DNA of 64,000 nt from Eudorina sp. 2006-703-Eu-15 (GCA_003117195.1 BDSI01000128.1:186001-250000), one strand, 5' to 3'; numbered from the stretch's first letter, positions 19,329-32,220 are shown. Notes: generated from the letters alone by a model not told the origin. Program-made: numbers and translations.

Positions 19329-22300
19329 TCACGACTGCTCGCCGGCCGGCGCTGACCCTCCGGCGCCCTCCCCCGCCCCCGCCCCCTCGCCCTCCTCGGC
19401 CCCCTCGCCCTCCTCCGGGTCCTCCTCCTGCACCTCAACGGAGATCGATCCCGCCGTGTTGTACGAGTTGATCAGCTCGAAGATCTCCTGCGGGTTGGGC
19501 CATGGGACGGGAGAGGAGGCGCCCCGCTTAAGAGTCATGAGACGGGCGTGGAGACACCCCACTTGGGAGGGGCCCGTCGAGGTTCCGGGCCGCCGTGGCT
19601 GTTTTGGCCGACGCAAGGTGCAGGTGTACGTGCTCGTCCAACTCTGGGCATGGCGTGCCCGGGTGGCCATCCGGGCGGCCTGACACGGTCCGTCCCACTC
19701 CGGTTGGCGGTTGGCAGTTGGCGGTCTGGTTGATCCTCCCGGACACATTCAAACCCTAGTGGCTTCACCCGGGTGTGGAACAACCCGCCCTGTCACGCCC
19801 TGGTGTCGTACCTCCCGCGTGCCTGCCCTGTTGCCTTCCCCCATGTACGGCGTTTTGGATCGCCTATCGTTTCATATCCGCGGTGAGGCTACCACACCAT
19901 TTTACTCAATGCCCCGATCAAGACGGTCAACGGCGGTCAACGCAGTCCTGGCAGTACTACCCCGCGGGGCCCCTCGGCAGCGGCAGATCTGTCAGCCCGG
20001 TTCCCGCCCTCCCCGGCGCCGCAGCCTGAAGGTGGGCAGGCAGGCAGGCTTTCCCAGCGGAATCTGCGAGAGACCCGCCCGTCCCCCAGCAACCCCTCTT
20101 CCATATCCCACCGTGAAGTCCCGGGTCAGGGCCTCGTCCACAGGTGTGCGGCCCGCTCTGCAATCGTACCGCACACGACACGGGTGGCATGGCAGGTCGG
20201 TGACGCGTCGGAGATGCTTTGCGGTTGCTGGGCTGCTATGAACGGTGGAGGGGCGGAAGGGATGGAGCCGCGCGTAGGCCGGAAGGGCGGAGCGCAGATG
20301 GTGGGTTGCTGCCTGCTACAGACCGAATATGCAGATGAGGATGGCCGAACCATCGGGCTGCTGGCCTGAGGCAGCGCGACCCTTCGCCGGACATCGGCCG
20401 TCGTTCTGAGTCCACCCAGGTCTTGACCCCGAGCACCCCTTGACCCCGAGCACCCCTTGACCCCGAGCACCTCTGAAATCGTGCAGCTCTCGCCCCGAGC
20501 ACCTCTGACGCCCAGACACTCCGACCGACTGCGCCACCCGGCGCGGTCCACCGGAGCTTTCTGTCCCTCCTGACCTTCATCCAACCCGAGCTCACTCATT
20601 GCGAACACTGTCCCCGCTCGGCCGAGTGAGCCAGGCGCATGTGGGCCTGTGTTGGGGTGTGTAGGTGTGTGCGTGTCCAGGCTCGGAGCGCCGCCCATGC
20701 GCCTGTCCCGGCCAGCCCGCTCCTGCTCCCCTCCTGACCCAAGGCCACAGGGGCCGGCCCCAGGCCCGCACCCCAGCTGGGTGCGTCGCGGCCTACCCCG
20801 CTTCACCCCCCGGGACCCGCCCCCCAGCTCACTCGTTCAGAACCGCTGCGCTAGCTCCCTTGTCCATCAGCAGCCGTACCGCCTGAGGTGGACGACATGC
20901 GGGGAGGGCAAAGGGAAAGCAGGGAGGGTAAACGGAAAGCACGGAGGGCAGGGGTCGGGCGGGCATCAGCCCCGCTCGCCCTCCTCCAGGGAGGAGCCCC
21001 TAGCCGGCGTGGTGTGTCATCAAGTCCCAGGCTGCGGCGAATCGCGGGAGCGCTCGAAACGGCAAAGCCTGTCCTACACCCATCGCACGTGATTGTTCCC
21101 CAAGCCGGGTGCATCTGGGGCTTTGTCGCATTCGCTTTCGCACATCACCTGGCCCTACAGGTACGGTACCCTGCCATCCGTCTCTGCGCCTCGAGCGTAT
21201 TGTGACCTCAGATCCTGGTGTTGCCGCGTCGTTATCCAGTCCCGCACGGCAGCGTCCCGTACTGTACGGCACTGCCAACTGGCAGCGCTTGTCGGGCGGC
21301 CTCCCACAAAACGGGCCTCACCTCTTTATGGCCGTTGAGGCAAGCCCAGTGCAGGGGTGTGTTGCCCTGGTCATTCTGGACGTCAGTCAACTGCCGGGTT
21401 GCACAGGGGGGAGGAAGGGAAGGAAAGCGTGATGTGTCGGAAGGATGCCATCCTTACGGTGTGTGCGGTGTACGGTGCACGCCGGACGGGGCGGATTGCG
21501 TCGGGGGCACGCGGAGAGGCACGCGAGGGCGACAGCGGCGCGGTACGGCGGTACGGCAACATGGCGAGTTTCGGGGGAGGCGCATATATCGATAGTGTGC
21601 TGCCGGAGCGGTCGCGGATCTGGGAGGGAGTTCAGAGAGGGGGCCCTTGAGAAGCTTCAACGGGTGACCTGTCAGGTGTCCTGATACAGTGGCAGTGACC
21701 TGGATAGCCGGATAACGCGTGCACTTGATGTGTGAGTTTGGCTTGGTCGCACGAATGCGACGGGACGCGGCGAAAATCGAGCCTGAACTGCCGGTAAAGC
21801 TAGTGGCTTACCGCCCGCGCCGTGTTTGCACATGGGGGTACCGGGGGCCTGCGCGGCACCAGGGTGCTTGCTGACCGCCTATCGCGACGCCACTCCCCCC
21901 GTCCTCCATGACAACCCTCGCCAGTGTGATGTCTAGAACCAGATGGGGCAGGGGCCACAAGCGGCTCAGAAAGAACTGCCCGGAACGCGGAACCTCCCCG
22001 AAAGGTGGCACGGGGACGCCTATCTCCTTCACCCGCCAGGTGCGGCACCAGTCGCGGGGCAGGTACTCACCGCACCCGCCTCCAGCAGCCTGCTGATCAC
22101 TTCCGTGTGTCCGTTAGCGCACGCCATGTGAAGTGCTGTTGGGTCAAGCGGGAAGGGGTGGGGTGGGATGGAATGGGAGGGAAGGCTTCAGCGACGTCGG
22201 GTTCCGACGGAAGCCCCCTTGGGGCGGTACGTGTACGGCAACCAGAGCAGCGGCACGCGCGGTACAGGGCGCATGTACGACGCACAGACGCAGACCAGTC

Positions 22301-22569
22301 CTGGGATACAATCAGGGGCGCATGCGGGTGCCTGTGAAAGGGTTGGGGGCCGACTGGACCTTGGGGCCGTGCCCTGCGATGCCAACAACAGTTGTTGTCA
22401 GCGGGCTGTCCGTGCTTGTCCACTGACCTGTTCGTCCCATCGCATCTTTGCTGTCAACAGGCACGCTCTGCGCCAGCGCTGTGTCGATATCCTCCATGTC
22501 GCCGTAACGGGCTCCATCGACTAGAAGCGCTACCAGTTCAGGATCCGTGTCTCCCGCTATGCTCGGCAT
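19329..22569 (-). CDS. Small ankyrin-repeat protein, YAR1/P16F5.05c-like
   Basis: Exons on the minus strand: 22569-22428, 22135-22071, 21390-21322, 20882-20833, 20594-20552, 19487-19329; about 175 residues. The order matches the small fungal and plant ankyrin proteins related to yeast Yar1 and fission yeast P16F5.05c: an N-terminal helix with VDGARYGDMEDIDTAL, then repeats with GRTALHMACANGHTEVISRL and GNTPLHWACLNGHKE, a third partial repeat VRLLMDKGASA, a LINSYNTAGSI segment and a very acidic Glu/Gly tail. Yar1 is a chaperone that shields ribosomal protein Rps3 during nuclear import and 40S assembly. The same role here is an inference from architecture. The first four exons have strong splice sites; the fifth is short and less certain. 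The start is the first in-frame ATG. Confidence 0.82.
20421..20475. repeat. 18-base tandem repeat in an ankyrin-gene intron
   Basis: Three consecutive units of the type CTTGACCCCGAGCACCCC, with related CCCCGAGCACCTCTG phrases continuing to about 20510. It lies in the intron before the last exon. Confidence 0.85.
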
Positions 22570-23788
22570 ACTTGATAATTTTGGTAACCGTCAGTAATTT
22601 TGTCAATTGATGCTGCGGGCACCGCCGTCAACAAAGCTGACACGTTTCTGTATCTGTTCTGAATGAATTAGGACAGCATCAACATGCAGATTTTCAATTT
22701 CAGACAATTGAAACACTGAAGAGCAATACAAGTACAAAGTATTTAATCTCTCTGCTTGCAAGTCAACAAAATTTCAGTTAAGACAGTTACGAAGGACGAA
22801 AATGGCGCTGACGGATGCGCCGCGCCCGATCATGCGACATCCAAAGACACGGCAACTCACAATGAAAGAAAGCGGTCGTGACTCTACGCCCTCGCGATAC
22901 AGAAAAAATGCCTCACAGGTCCAAGGGTCACCTTCAGTACCTTCCTGGACGACATACAACGCTTTGCATGTGTAGCCCAAGACAGCCATCCAGCGCATGC
23001 CACATCGTGCACCTCACTAACATGCGGAAAGCGCGGCCATCGCTTCCCATACCACAATCGCCGCTGTCAATTCCTGGACCAACCCTGACCAACAGAGGCG
23101 GCGACGATCAAACTCACGCCGGCCCCGTCTCAACCTGCCGTTCAACCCAGCCAGCAACTTCCTAACGCGAAATGCGCGCAACTCAATCATGTCCACATCC
23201 ATGACGCCGCCGGCACCGCGAGCCCCAACAGTACTTTCAACAGTGTCGTACCTCCTCCCACAGATCCCCGTCCCCGCCCCAGCCACGCCGCGAACGCGCT
23301 TTCCAGCGCGCCGCGCCAGACGACAGCCGGGCATCCACGGGACCTCTCCCCTCTCTCCCCATAGCTCCAGACAATACCTTCACAACCTTGTTCTCCCCCG
23401 TTCTCCAAATATGAATAGTCCATCATTGCGCTTATGCGCCCCGCCCCCCCCCTCGGTCTGTCACTGGTCAAAGTCCTCGAGGTCTACCACGACAGCGGCG
23501 TACCGTCTCAGAAACAATCAGAACACTCACGAAGACGAAAGCCGAGCTGGGATGCGGCATCTGCGTCACAGCAGAGGGGTTCACCCTAACGACCCCGCAT
23601 CAAGATCCATTCCACTCCGGCCATGTCCGGAAGGAAAGCAAGGAAGGAAAAAACAGAGAACGTGTCAGGTCAGGTAGGATTCAAAAGCGTCCAAGCGATT
23701 CCGCCGGGACCGCGCAATGGCTACGCCACGCCCCGGCGCCCCTCCCCCCTGCAGCACACTCGCGCGCTGTATGGCGCCTGTTGTTGAT

Positions 23789-23838
23789 ATACGGTACGGT
23801 ACGGTTGGGTACGGTACGGTACGATACAGTACGGTAAG
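23789..23838. repeat. TACGG pentanucleotide repeat
   Basis: About seven TACGG units with some variants (TTGGG, TACGA, TACAG). A shorter run is at 18651-18671. Confidence 0.85.
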
Positions 23839-25114
23839 GTCCCACGTGTCGAAAGCAGCTCTACAAAGACTTATCAGTACGGTTGCAACACGTGCCGCAA
23901 CGTGCCGAACAGTAAAACGGTTCGTAATCACATGGAGTGGAATGGAGTCATTTGGACCCGGTCTGCGTAGTACCGGGGAGGCGCTCGCCGTCGACTGACG
24001 GGAGCCCCCCGTGCGAAGGCGCCGGCCTCTTTCGAGTCTGTGGAAAAGGCGTGGGCATCACTGCTACGAGTGCGCCTGCGCGCGAACGGCTTATGGCCCC
24101 CGGGGAACAGGCCACTGCCGCTCCTCCCCGACTGCCACTCCTCAAGCGGAACCGGAGGCCCTCAGCGCCGCGCCCTGCCGCCTCCGTGCCGCCCCGCGGC
24201 TACATTGGAGCCGCCCGCCGGCCTGTGGAGCCGCCCCCGCGCGCGCCCTCCCCCCTTGCGCCAAGTGTCAACCGTTGCTCAGCGATCCAAGCAGCATGAC
24301 CTCGCGCGCGCGCGCGCGCGTGGCTGTACGGCGCTGCCATAATCGGACAATCGTCGACGGCCGAGCCATGCAGGAGCGGCAGCGCCCACCGCCTCTTTGT
24401 CAGATCCGGCCCCAACGGCGGCGATGCTGCCGGGGCAAGCTATGCGCGGGCCGAAGCATCGCGCATTCGTCTCCTGCGTGGGCCAGCCAGCCCATCGCGG
24501 TGGAGTCGCCAAAATCTGTGCGCGTCCGACGAAACCCGAAGGACCCGTCCCCAGCCCCTCGAGTGGATGTACGGCCGGCGAGCTGATGCGGGACTGGGTC
24601 GAGCGCCCCCGCCCCAAACTGCCATCCCCAATTCCAACAAGGTCCCATGGGGCCTAGGGGGCCCCCTCCCGGCCCCTCGGCCATACCCAATCCCAACCAG
24701 AGCCCCAAGACCTCTGAAACAACTTGATTGCTGCTCAGGCGTTGTGTGGAGAGGGAGGCCTCCTGCCCCGCGGCCCTTACCAGCCGCTTCTTCGCCCGGT
24801 GGTGGCCCCGTGAGCTCCGTCGCATCACCGCGGCGTGTCGGGTTTTCTCCAAACCCCACACGCGATGTCGCAGGGGCAGTTGGATGCGCCTTCCACACAT
24901 CTTCATGCCATCTGCTCATGCCATCTGCTCATGCCGCATGTTCATGGCGCTCTTCGTGCGGTGTCTTCACGAAATGCTCCGGGTCTGGGGTCCACAACCC
25001 ATCTACACGGGACGAGCCCGCCGGGCCCTCGGACAGGGGGGCCGCCACCGGTCTCCGCGTCAAAAGGGTGTCAGCCCACGGCGGCCTCCCGCCGGGCCCC
25101 ACGCCACACACCGC

Positions 25115-25142
25115 AAACCCCTAAACCCTAAACCCTAAACCC
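25115..25142. repeat. Short interstitial telomere-like repeat (CCCTAAA)n
   Basis: AAACCCCTAAACCCTAAACC and the next bases hold about three perfect CCCTAAA units plus one with an extra C. CCCTAAA is the plant-type telomere unit, also used by some volvocine algae. Confidence 0.8.
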
Positions 25143-25237
25143 ACCCTCACCGGGATGCAAACCCGAACTCGAAAATCTTGGCGCCCGTGATCCACTATGT
25201 CGTACACTCCGGGTGTTGTGCCTTCCGTACGAAGTCC

Positions 25238-28200
25238 CTACCTGCGCAAACCCAGCGCCGCCCCGGGTCCGGCCCCCGGCCACAGCGAACTAATCCCGCC
25301 GTTGGCCGGGCGGCCCTCCAGGACCACCTCCCGCAGGTTGATGCTCACCGCCGGCTTCGAGTCCGCCGCCAGTGTACGGCACGCCTCCTTGGATGCCAAG
25401 TACGACACGCTCTGCAGGTGGAGAGTCTCCGCCGAGGTGTGCCGCGGCACGCCGGCGCCCAACCCCGACGTCAGGCGTTGCGGCGAGGCGCCCGCTCCGC
25501 CGCCGCCGTGGCTGGCAGCGGCGGCGGCGCCGCCGCCGCCGCCGCCAGCCACCGCCGCGACGCTTCCCCTCCGGCTCGAGTGCTGGTTCGAGTTCTGGGG
25601 CAGGAGCAGCAGCTGCGAGGGACTGCGCTGCTGCTGGAACGATAGCGGCAGGCCTAGGGGTTGCTGGCGGGACGATGGGCGGGGCTGCCGTGGGCTGTTG
25701 CGGCCCTGCCGGGGGCTGTTGCGGCCTTGCCGGGGACTCAGCGAGGGGCCTCCTCCGAGTTGCTGCTGCTGCTGCTGCAGGTGCGCCAGGGACAGGGGGC
25801 CTACCCCCGACCCCTGGCCCGCGCCCTGCGAGGCCCACGGCGGCACCGCGGCGCCGCTCTCGGCCCTCAGGATCTGGTGCATCCAGACCGCGGGGTTGCC
25901 GCTGCTGAAGGCCGTGTCCACGACGTTGCGCTGGGCCTCTGCCTCGTGGCGGTCCTGGAAGGGAGGAAAGGGAGGCGGTTGGGTCGCGGATGGGATCAGG
26001 TGGGGTGGGTCGGGTTGGGTCAGTTTCGGGTCTGGTCCATCGGGGCGACGGCTCATTGGGTCATTGGGTCATTGGGTCGGCGAGGCGCCCCCAAGCCCCC
26101 CCTTAGAGCACAACATCAGCAGGGGCAGGGACAGGGGGACCTAGGTGGTCTTCAGAGAAAGAATGTGAGACAGGAACACGACCGCATCATCGCCAAATCA
26201 ATCCGGAAGGGAGCGCAGACTGGGGCCTGGACGGCCTGTGCGCGGCAGCACAGCGACAGCAGCACAGCGGCAGCAGCAGAGCGGCAGCAGCAGAGTGACG
26301 CGGGAGGCGGAGGCGCTTACGTGCAGCATCTTCAGGACGGTGGGGTTGGGCGGCGCCACGGTGGTCTTGGGGGGCGGTGTCTTCACCGGGGTCTCGTGGA
26401 GGACCTGCGGGAGGGGGGCGCGGAGGAGGGGGGATTGCCCCCGATGCTAACTGGCCCTTGTGTCATCCCCCTTCGGCGGGCGCTTTGCTTCCCTTGCTTT
26501 CAGGTAGTCTACGGCGACTCCTGCACTTAACGGGCGGGTTCATTTGTGCTGGGCAGTTGCGTGCTTGTGGCATGCCACGCGCTGTTGTCGCATGCTCCCC
26601 TGCCTGAACTCTGTGGTTCTCTTTTAGATACGTCAGTTTAGGCCAGCCAGTTGTCCGCGGGCTATCTAGCAGTTCTTCCCTGGTCGCCCGCCATTCGCTA
26701 CTGCGCAGTCAGCCGGCACTACAGCAGTTCTCACATTACCTTACGCAGCTCTACGTTGCTCTATATATACATCTACATATATATAATTACTACGTCCTAC
26801 TTCGACGGCGGCGTCGGCCAACCGGACAACTACTACGCAATCGGTGATTGTTTCGCGATTTCGCTGTCTTTATTGACAGAAAAGGGGATTGCCCTGGCAC
26901 GCGGGCCGGCAGGCGGGCGGGCGGGCGGGCGGGTGGGGCAACAATGAAAACTGCCCAGACACACCCAGACCGGCAACAAATGCGCACCGGGCGGGTGGGG
27001 CAGGGAACTAAATCGAAGATACCATGGACCGGTTGGGCCGCGGGTCATCGATTGGCTCTACTACTTGCGGCCCCCCGCGCACCTCTCGTCCCTCCTTGCC
27101 CTTCGGCGTCCCCTCCGCGCACCTTTTGGATCCGCTCCTCCAGATCCAGGTTGAAGGTGCCCGGATTGCCCGACGGCAAGATCCCCGCGATCGCCCGGGC
27201 CAGGCGGCCGCCCAGCGGCATCCCCGCCGCCGCCGCCCGCGGGTTGTAGTCAGGCAGAATCTCGTACATGGCCGTCGCCGGCGTCGCCGCCGCCGCGGCG
27301 GCGACGGCGCTGCCGGGACCTCCGCCGGCGGCTGCTGCTGCGGCGGCGGCGGGGCTGGCACCGGGCCCGGTGCCAGACGGCGACCGAGGACCGACGCCCG
27401 AGGTGGGGCGGCCGCCAGCGCCGCCTCCGCTGCCGCCTCCGCTGCAGGAACGCGGCCGAGAGCGGAACGACACGGCACGTGGGTTCATGCCCCCAAACTG
27501 GGCGGCGGAGCTGGCGGGTCTTCCCGGGGAGTACGACCCGCGGGTGACGAGACCTCCGCTGAGGCCGCCGCCGCTGCCACCCAGCGTTGTGGTACGGCGG
27601 TCGAATACCAGGCTGAGGTGCGTTGGGTGTCCGTTGTGTTGGTTGGGGTGGTTGAGGAGGTGCGGGTGGCTGTGGAGGTGGCTGTGGAGGAAGCTTGAGG
27701 TGGTGGGTGGGGCGAAGAGCGAGCTGCCCGCCTGGGAGGAGCGGCGGGAGCCGTCCTGGGGCCAGGGCCAAATGACGGGCGACGGCGACGGCGACGGCGA
27801 CGGCACGGACAGGGGACGGTCCGAGCCGCCGTCGACAGCGGAGGCGTTCCGACTGGGCGGCGCGCTGTCGCCGCCGCTGCCATCATTATCGCCGCCGCTT
27901 CCAGGGTCGCCGCCGCTACCCTCCCCGCCGCCGCTGTCCTCCCGGCCGGCCCCGCCAGCACCAACCCCGCTGCCGCCGCCGCCGCCGCCGCCACCGTGGG
28001 CTGCCGTACCGCTCCTGTCCCTCCGGCCGGCGATCTCCTCGCTGGCCGAGCTCTCGCCGCTGTCGGTCGCGATGCCGCTGCTGGTCTCCCCCCTGGAGCT
28101 CTCCTGGGGCCGCCTGGGGCCAGTCGGATGGGGGGAGACCGACCTAGACCTCACGTGGCGGCTGACGCAATCGTCGGTACCGCTGATGGTCGCCTTCAAG

Positions 28201-29129
28201 CCCCGGATGCGTCCGACGGGCTGGGAGGGCCCCACCGACGGCGCCGCGGCCCCCGCACCGGCATCGCCGCTGCAGCTGGCGCCGGCGCCGGCGGACCCGG
28301 CTGCGGAGCCGTCCACAGCTCCGCTGGAGGAGACCGTCCCCGCCGCCTGCCGCGCCGCCGACGGCGGCGAGAGATGTACGGCGCCCGAGGGGGAGGAGGA
28401 GCAAGGCGGCAGCAGCGGCTCCGGGAGTGAGGAGCGGCGGCAGCGGCCGGTGCCCGCGGGGATGCTGCCAGGGGAGGAGGCGCCGCCGGAGCCGCCGCTG
28501 GGGGAGGTGACGGCGGCGGCGCCGCCGGCGGAGGTGGCGGCGGCGGCGCCGCCGGCGGGGGTGATGAGCGAGGGGGGCCGCGGGTTGCGTGTGGCGCTGC
28601 GCACCACCAGTAGAGGCGACCCAGGTGGCGAGTCGCACAAGACGAGGGGGGCGGTGGTTGCGGCCGCTGCCGCAGCAGCAGCCGACGGAGCGCCGAAGAC
28701 CAGGCCTTGTGGCCCGTAGGCACTCGTGCGGGCTTGCAGCGCGTGTGCCTTGCTGAGGATCTGGGATGCGCGGGTGGGGGTAGGGGTGTTGGGGCCGGCG
28801 CCAGGGCTTGTAATTGCGGGCGTTACGAGCCGGTCTTGGTCGCCTGGGATGGCGAGCTTTCCGCAGGTGGCGGAGGCGGGGCGAGGCGAGAGACGGCCTT
28901 GAGGCTGGGAGACAATGACCGTTGTGGTGTGTGTGGGGGAGCTCGGTGCGGCGCTGCTGGGCCGTGGAATCGCTGGGGAGAACATTCGAAGGCGCGGCAC
29001 CGCGGGCTGCCACACCGCCGGATCCTCATCGTCTCGCTGTAGGAGAGATGTAGATACGAAGCGTCCGGGTGACGCTGCTCCTGTGATGCTCTGGCGACCT
29101 GGCGCCGGGCCTGGCGTCGATTGAGGCAT
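25238..29129 (-). CDS. Large low-complexity protein, function not recognised
   Basis: Three exons on the minus strand (29129-27123, 26404-26321, 25954-25238) join in phase 0 and give about 935 residues. Most of it is disordered and rich in Ser, Gly, Ala and Pro. Conserved-looking islands are RLARAIAGILPSGNPGTFNL before the first junction, the whole second exon (VLHETPVKTPPPKTTVAPP), the start of the third exon (NVVDTAFSSGNPAVWMHQIL), and a late segment with SVSYLASKEACRTLAADSKP. The third exon ends at a TAG that overlaps a usable donor (CGCAG|GTAGGG), so the protein may continue. I do not recognise the family. A signalling protein with a long linker is possible, but no catalytic motif is visible. 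A 483-codon frame on the opposite strand is treated as a GC-bias shadow. Confidence 0.6.
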
Positions 29130-31331
29130 CGACGGTCGCTGTCAGCCAGGGATGGCGGACCTGAGGAGTTTCCTTGACACAAGGATAGATAAAGTACCTA
29201 TGATGCCGCCTGCAAGGATATTAGGACGGGACAGGCACAAATCGCCCTGAAGGAAATGCAAGGACGTTTCAACAAGAAGCACAACGGATACCGCATATCT
29301 ACGATAGTTTGTCTGTATTAACGTCTTATGTCTTAATTCCAACAATCAGAGAGCAAAGAACACCATTATGCAATCCTAGCGGGCGTCAGTCAAGTGGGTC
29401 CGGACCCACCATGCTGATTCGTCAAAGTCCAGCTTCATAAATATTGCTGAATATAAATTCCAAAAAAGGTAAGAGACCCACGCAGTGGAGCCTGTGTCTT
29501 AGAAGGCGTCAGAAGGACAGAAATTTACAGTAAACCTGCCTACATCAATATCTAGATTTTATCACTGTTACTGTTCCATAGTAAAGACTTTGAGTTAGGG
29601 TCACCAAGTCAGCTTTGACGCGACAGTGCCCGATTCGTACATGATTCCTCAGTGCCATAACAAACAAGAACATATTCATAATTTGATAATAGCATAGCCT
29701 CACAGGTGCATTGTTGCTTACGTTATGCGGTTGGCCACCTGTTCTTCCAGTACGAAGTCCCTACCTACCTACCCAGACCGTCAGGTACACTTGCCATACT
29801 ACTTACCCATGCAGGCCCATGCCCATCTCGCTCGCTTTCGGCGTATAGCTACTCGAATTTTGTTGTGTCGAATTTCATTTGCAGTGTCTAGAATATCGTT
29901 GACCGGACTTGCGCACTAGCATGTCCTGAAGAGAGCGAAAAAGAGCGGTCTTTTCTGATTCATATGATAACCCCCAACCAGCGACAACTTCAGGCCCCAG
30001 ACATTATCCTGCGGGCGGCTGCTATCTGATCGTTCAATCCTTGTGAAGCTCCGCAGTCGCACCTTGTAGCGCCACCGGTTGCCTGCTGGCTTCGAGTGTG
30101 TTCTACCCCCGAAATAAAGCACGAACACTGAGCCGAACGATTTATGATGGGCCATCGAACGCATGATTTCGTCCACCAAGCTTACAGGGCATCCTTGAAG
30201 AGCTGGGTTATCTTACAGCATTGTTGGCGCAGTTGGCGAGGCCCCAGGAGGCAGCAGTGGCGACGCTGCAGGAGGCAGCGGTGGCGAGGCTGCAGGAGGC
30301 AGGCTGCTTGGATTTGGAATTCAGGATTGGTTGGATATGCCTCCACGGAACAAGGAGTGCGAGACAGAGAGCAAGGTTGGGGGGGTCGGGACGGTGTGAC
30401 TGGGTGTGACTGGTGTGACGCCACAGGACGTCATCCGTGCGCGTGGGAAACCTTCAGCAACCTGAGGCTTGTACATTGGCATCCTGTTGGCATACACATT
30501 CACAGCTGCAATGCATCAACCTGGGCACGACACACGGCGACAGCATGACGTCTCTCCCATATGGCAACTTTGCTTAAGATAGGGGTTGGAGCACCAGTAT
30601 CAAGCTACCGTACAACCGTAGTCCCAACTGGATATCCTCCATGCGCGGCCACCAGGGGCCCGTAACCAGCCGTAACCGGGCGCTCGCTGACCAACGATGT
30701 CAGAGTCGTCATGCACCGCGCGGAGTTTCAACCTGCACGAGGCCTTGCTTGTATTAACCGATTCACCGGGCCCAAAGCGAGGCAAATCACTCGATCATAT
30801 ACTTACCCACAATCGTTGTTATGCCACCCTACAAGTCTCGCAGCTTCTGGCTGACAGTGGGAAGTGAGTGAAGGCGTACGGATTTGTAGAGAGGTATCGT
30901 CAAGGTGTGAGGGTTGCGCCTCTGCAAACAATGAGTCCGGCATGTTGAGACTGTGATGTGCACTGGTGTAACTTGATGTCGTGGCGCAGCGCAGGTGCAG
31001 TTCACCGTTCGTTCGGCTACCGTGTGTTCGGCTCTTGCGCCGGATCGTGGGTTGTCGTAAATTTGGTAGTCAAACCTCCCCTTGGCTGCCCCATCAGAGA
31101 AGCAACGGAACCCTGCCTCCGTGCATTTTGCATTGCTTTTGAGCCTGGTCACCACTCCCGATAAAGAGTCAACCCCTTCCCATTCTCTCACGAAAGATAT
31201 ACGTCATTGGCCACTAACGGGCTTAGGAACCACCTGATAATTCTCAAGGATGGTGATTGCTGTAGTCGCAGTAATCTAAAGGAAATTGTTAGACCTGGTG
31301 TTCCGGTGACTCGGCCATCCTCTACCCAGCG
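29130..31331. other. Gap between divergent genes, with unassigned ORFs
   Basis: The genes on either side point away from each other, so both promoters should lie here. The first 700 bases are AT-rich. Minus-strand open frames at 30179-29916 (contains LYFGGRTHSKPAG) and 31191-30829 (contains GRFDYQIYDNPRSGARAEHT) have protein-like composition, but I could not connect or recognise them. A 24-base tandem repeat lies at 30245-30304. Confidence 0.35.
30245..30304. repeat. 24-base tandem repeat
   Basis: Two and a half units of CAGGAGGCAGCAGTGGCGACGCTG and a close variant. On the plus strand it would encode QEAAVATL/QEAAVARL, so it could belong to an unmodelled coiled-coil exon. Confidence 0.7.
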
Positions 31332-32220
31332 ATGGACCCAGCCGTCCAAGAAGGGGATATCGAGTGTTTATACGACTTGCGTCGGCATAACAACATACCA
31401 GACGGACAGTCAGTTTATGTGCAGTCAGGAGACACGAGCGACTTTGACGGTACATTTTGCCGCTAGGAAAACAAGTTCTCCACTTGCGTAATTATATCTC
31501 GCCGTTTGCCTTTGGGCCTGTGCGTGAAGGCTACCTTATTGCAGCTGCGGGACAGTTGCTGGAAAGGCGAACACCACACCTTGACTTCGCAATCGTGGTG
31601 AGCGTTGAGTTGATGACAGGGTTGGACTGTCCTTGTTTCATCGGCCACGGGGAGGCTTTGCTGCAAGTCACATACACTGATACACGACTGTCCTACATTT
31701 ATTGGGAAATCATATCTTGCAACGCGCAAATCCTTTCGCCGTCGTGAATTACCGTCATGTACAAACGATAATTGCACCATGTGCAAGTAAGGAACCTAGA
31801 AGCCTGCAGTTGGCACCTAGGAAACCTTCAACTGCTGTCGTCCTTGCCGTGCATGCGTTCAACAACCCCTAGGTTCCGGAGCGGCGCGCATGCCGGGATA
31901 AGGAGGAGCCTGATACCAGCAAGCATGATCCGTCCTACTCAGAAGAGGTCCTTGACACGGCGGGGAGCTTGCTACGACGGTTGTGCCCAGACGCGCAGTT
32001 GGTACGGGGCCCCCTCAACCAGCGCAATCTCATTCCGTGGAGAATAATGTTCAACGAGCCGGAGGAATACGGACCTCTGCTGGACGGCCGTAGCCCAGGT
32101 TTGCCGGGATGGGTTGCAGCCTCCGTTCAAAGCATGACAAAGCGTGACGAAAAACTTGTCAGTCTTAGTGGCCATGCACTTGCCAAGTGTTTTCTGCCCC
32201 GGAACTACCCTAGGATGTGA
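31332..32220 (+). CDS. Protein of unknown function, three-exon model
   Basis: Exons 31332-31449, 31467-31597 and 31873-32220. The second intron (31598-31872) has good sites (GTG|GTGAGC and CCCTAG|GTT) and conserved phase. The first gap is only 17 bases with GT...AG ends, and removing it restores the frame. It may be an extremely short intron or an indel. The peptide reads as a globular protein, for example RNYISPFAFGPVREGYLIAA, SLLRRLCPDAQLVRG and NLIPWRIMFNEPEEYGPLLD. The start could be internal, because TACCCAG just before the ATG looks like an acceptor. I do not recognise the family. It may belong to one transcript with the next model, 424 bases downstream on the same strand. Confidence 0.5.

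Larger units (their letters stand above)
22570..25237. other. Gap between the ankyrin gene and the low-complexity gene
   Basis: No gene could be supported on either strand. The first 300 bases are AT-richer and should contain the ankyrin-gene promoter. Further right are a TACGG repeat (23789-23838), a (CG)n run near 24303-24319 and telomere-like units (25115-25142). If the exon ending near 25238 is spliced rather than ending at its TAG, more exons of that gene could lie here, but I found none. Confidence 0.35.

Noticed and set aside
27268..28719. 483-codon plus-strand ORF opposite the first exon of the low-complexity gene
   Set aside because: It mirrors GC-biased codons of the minus-strand exon. 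The minus strand has an ATG, splice sites in phase with two further exons and more protein-like islands.
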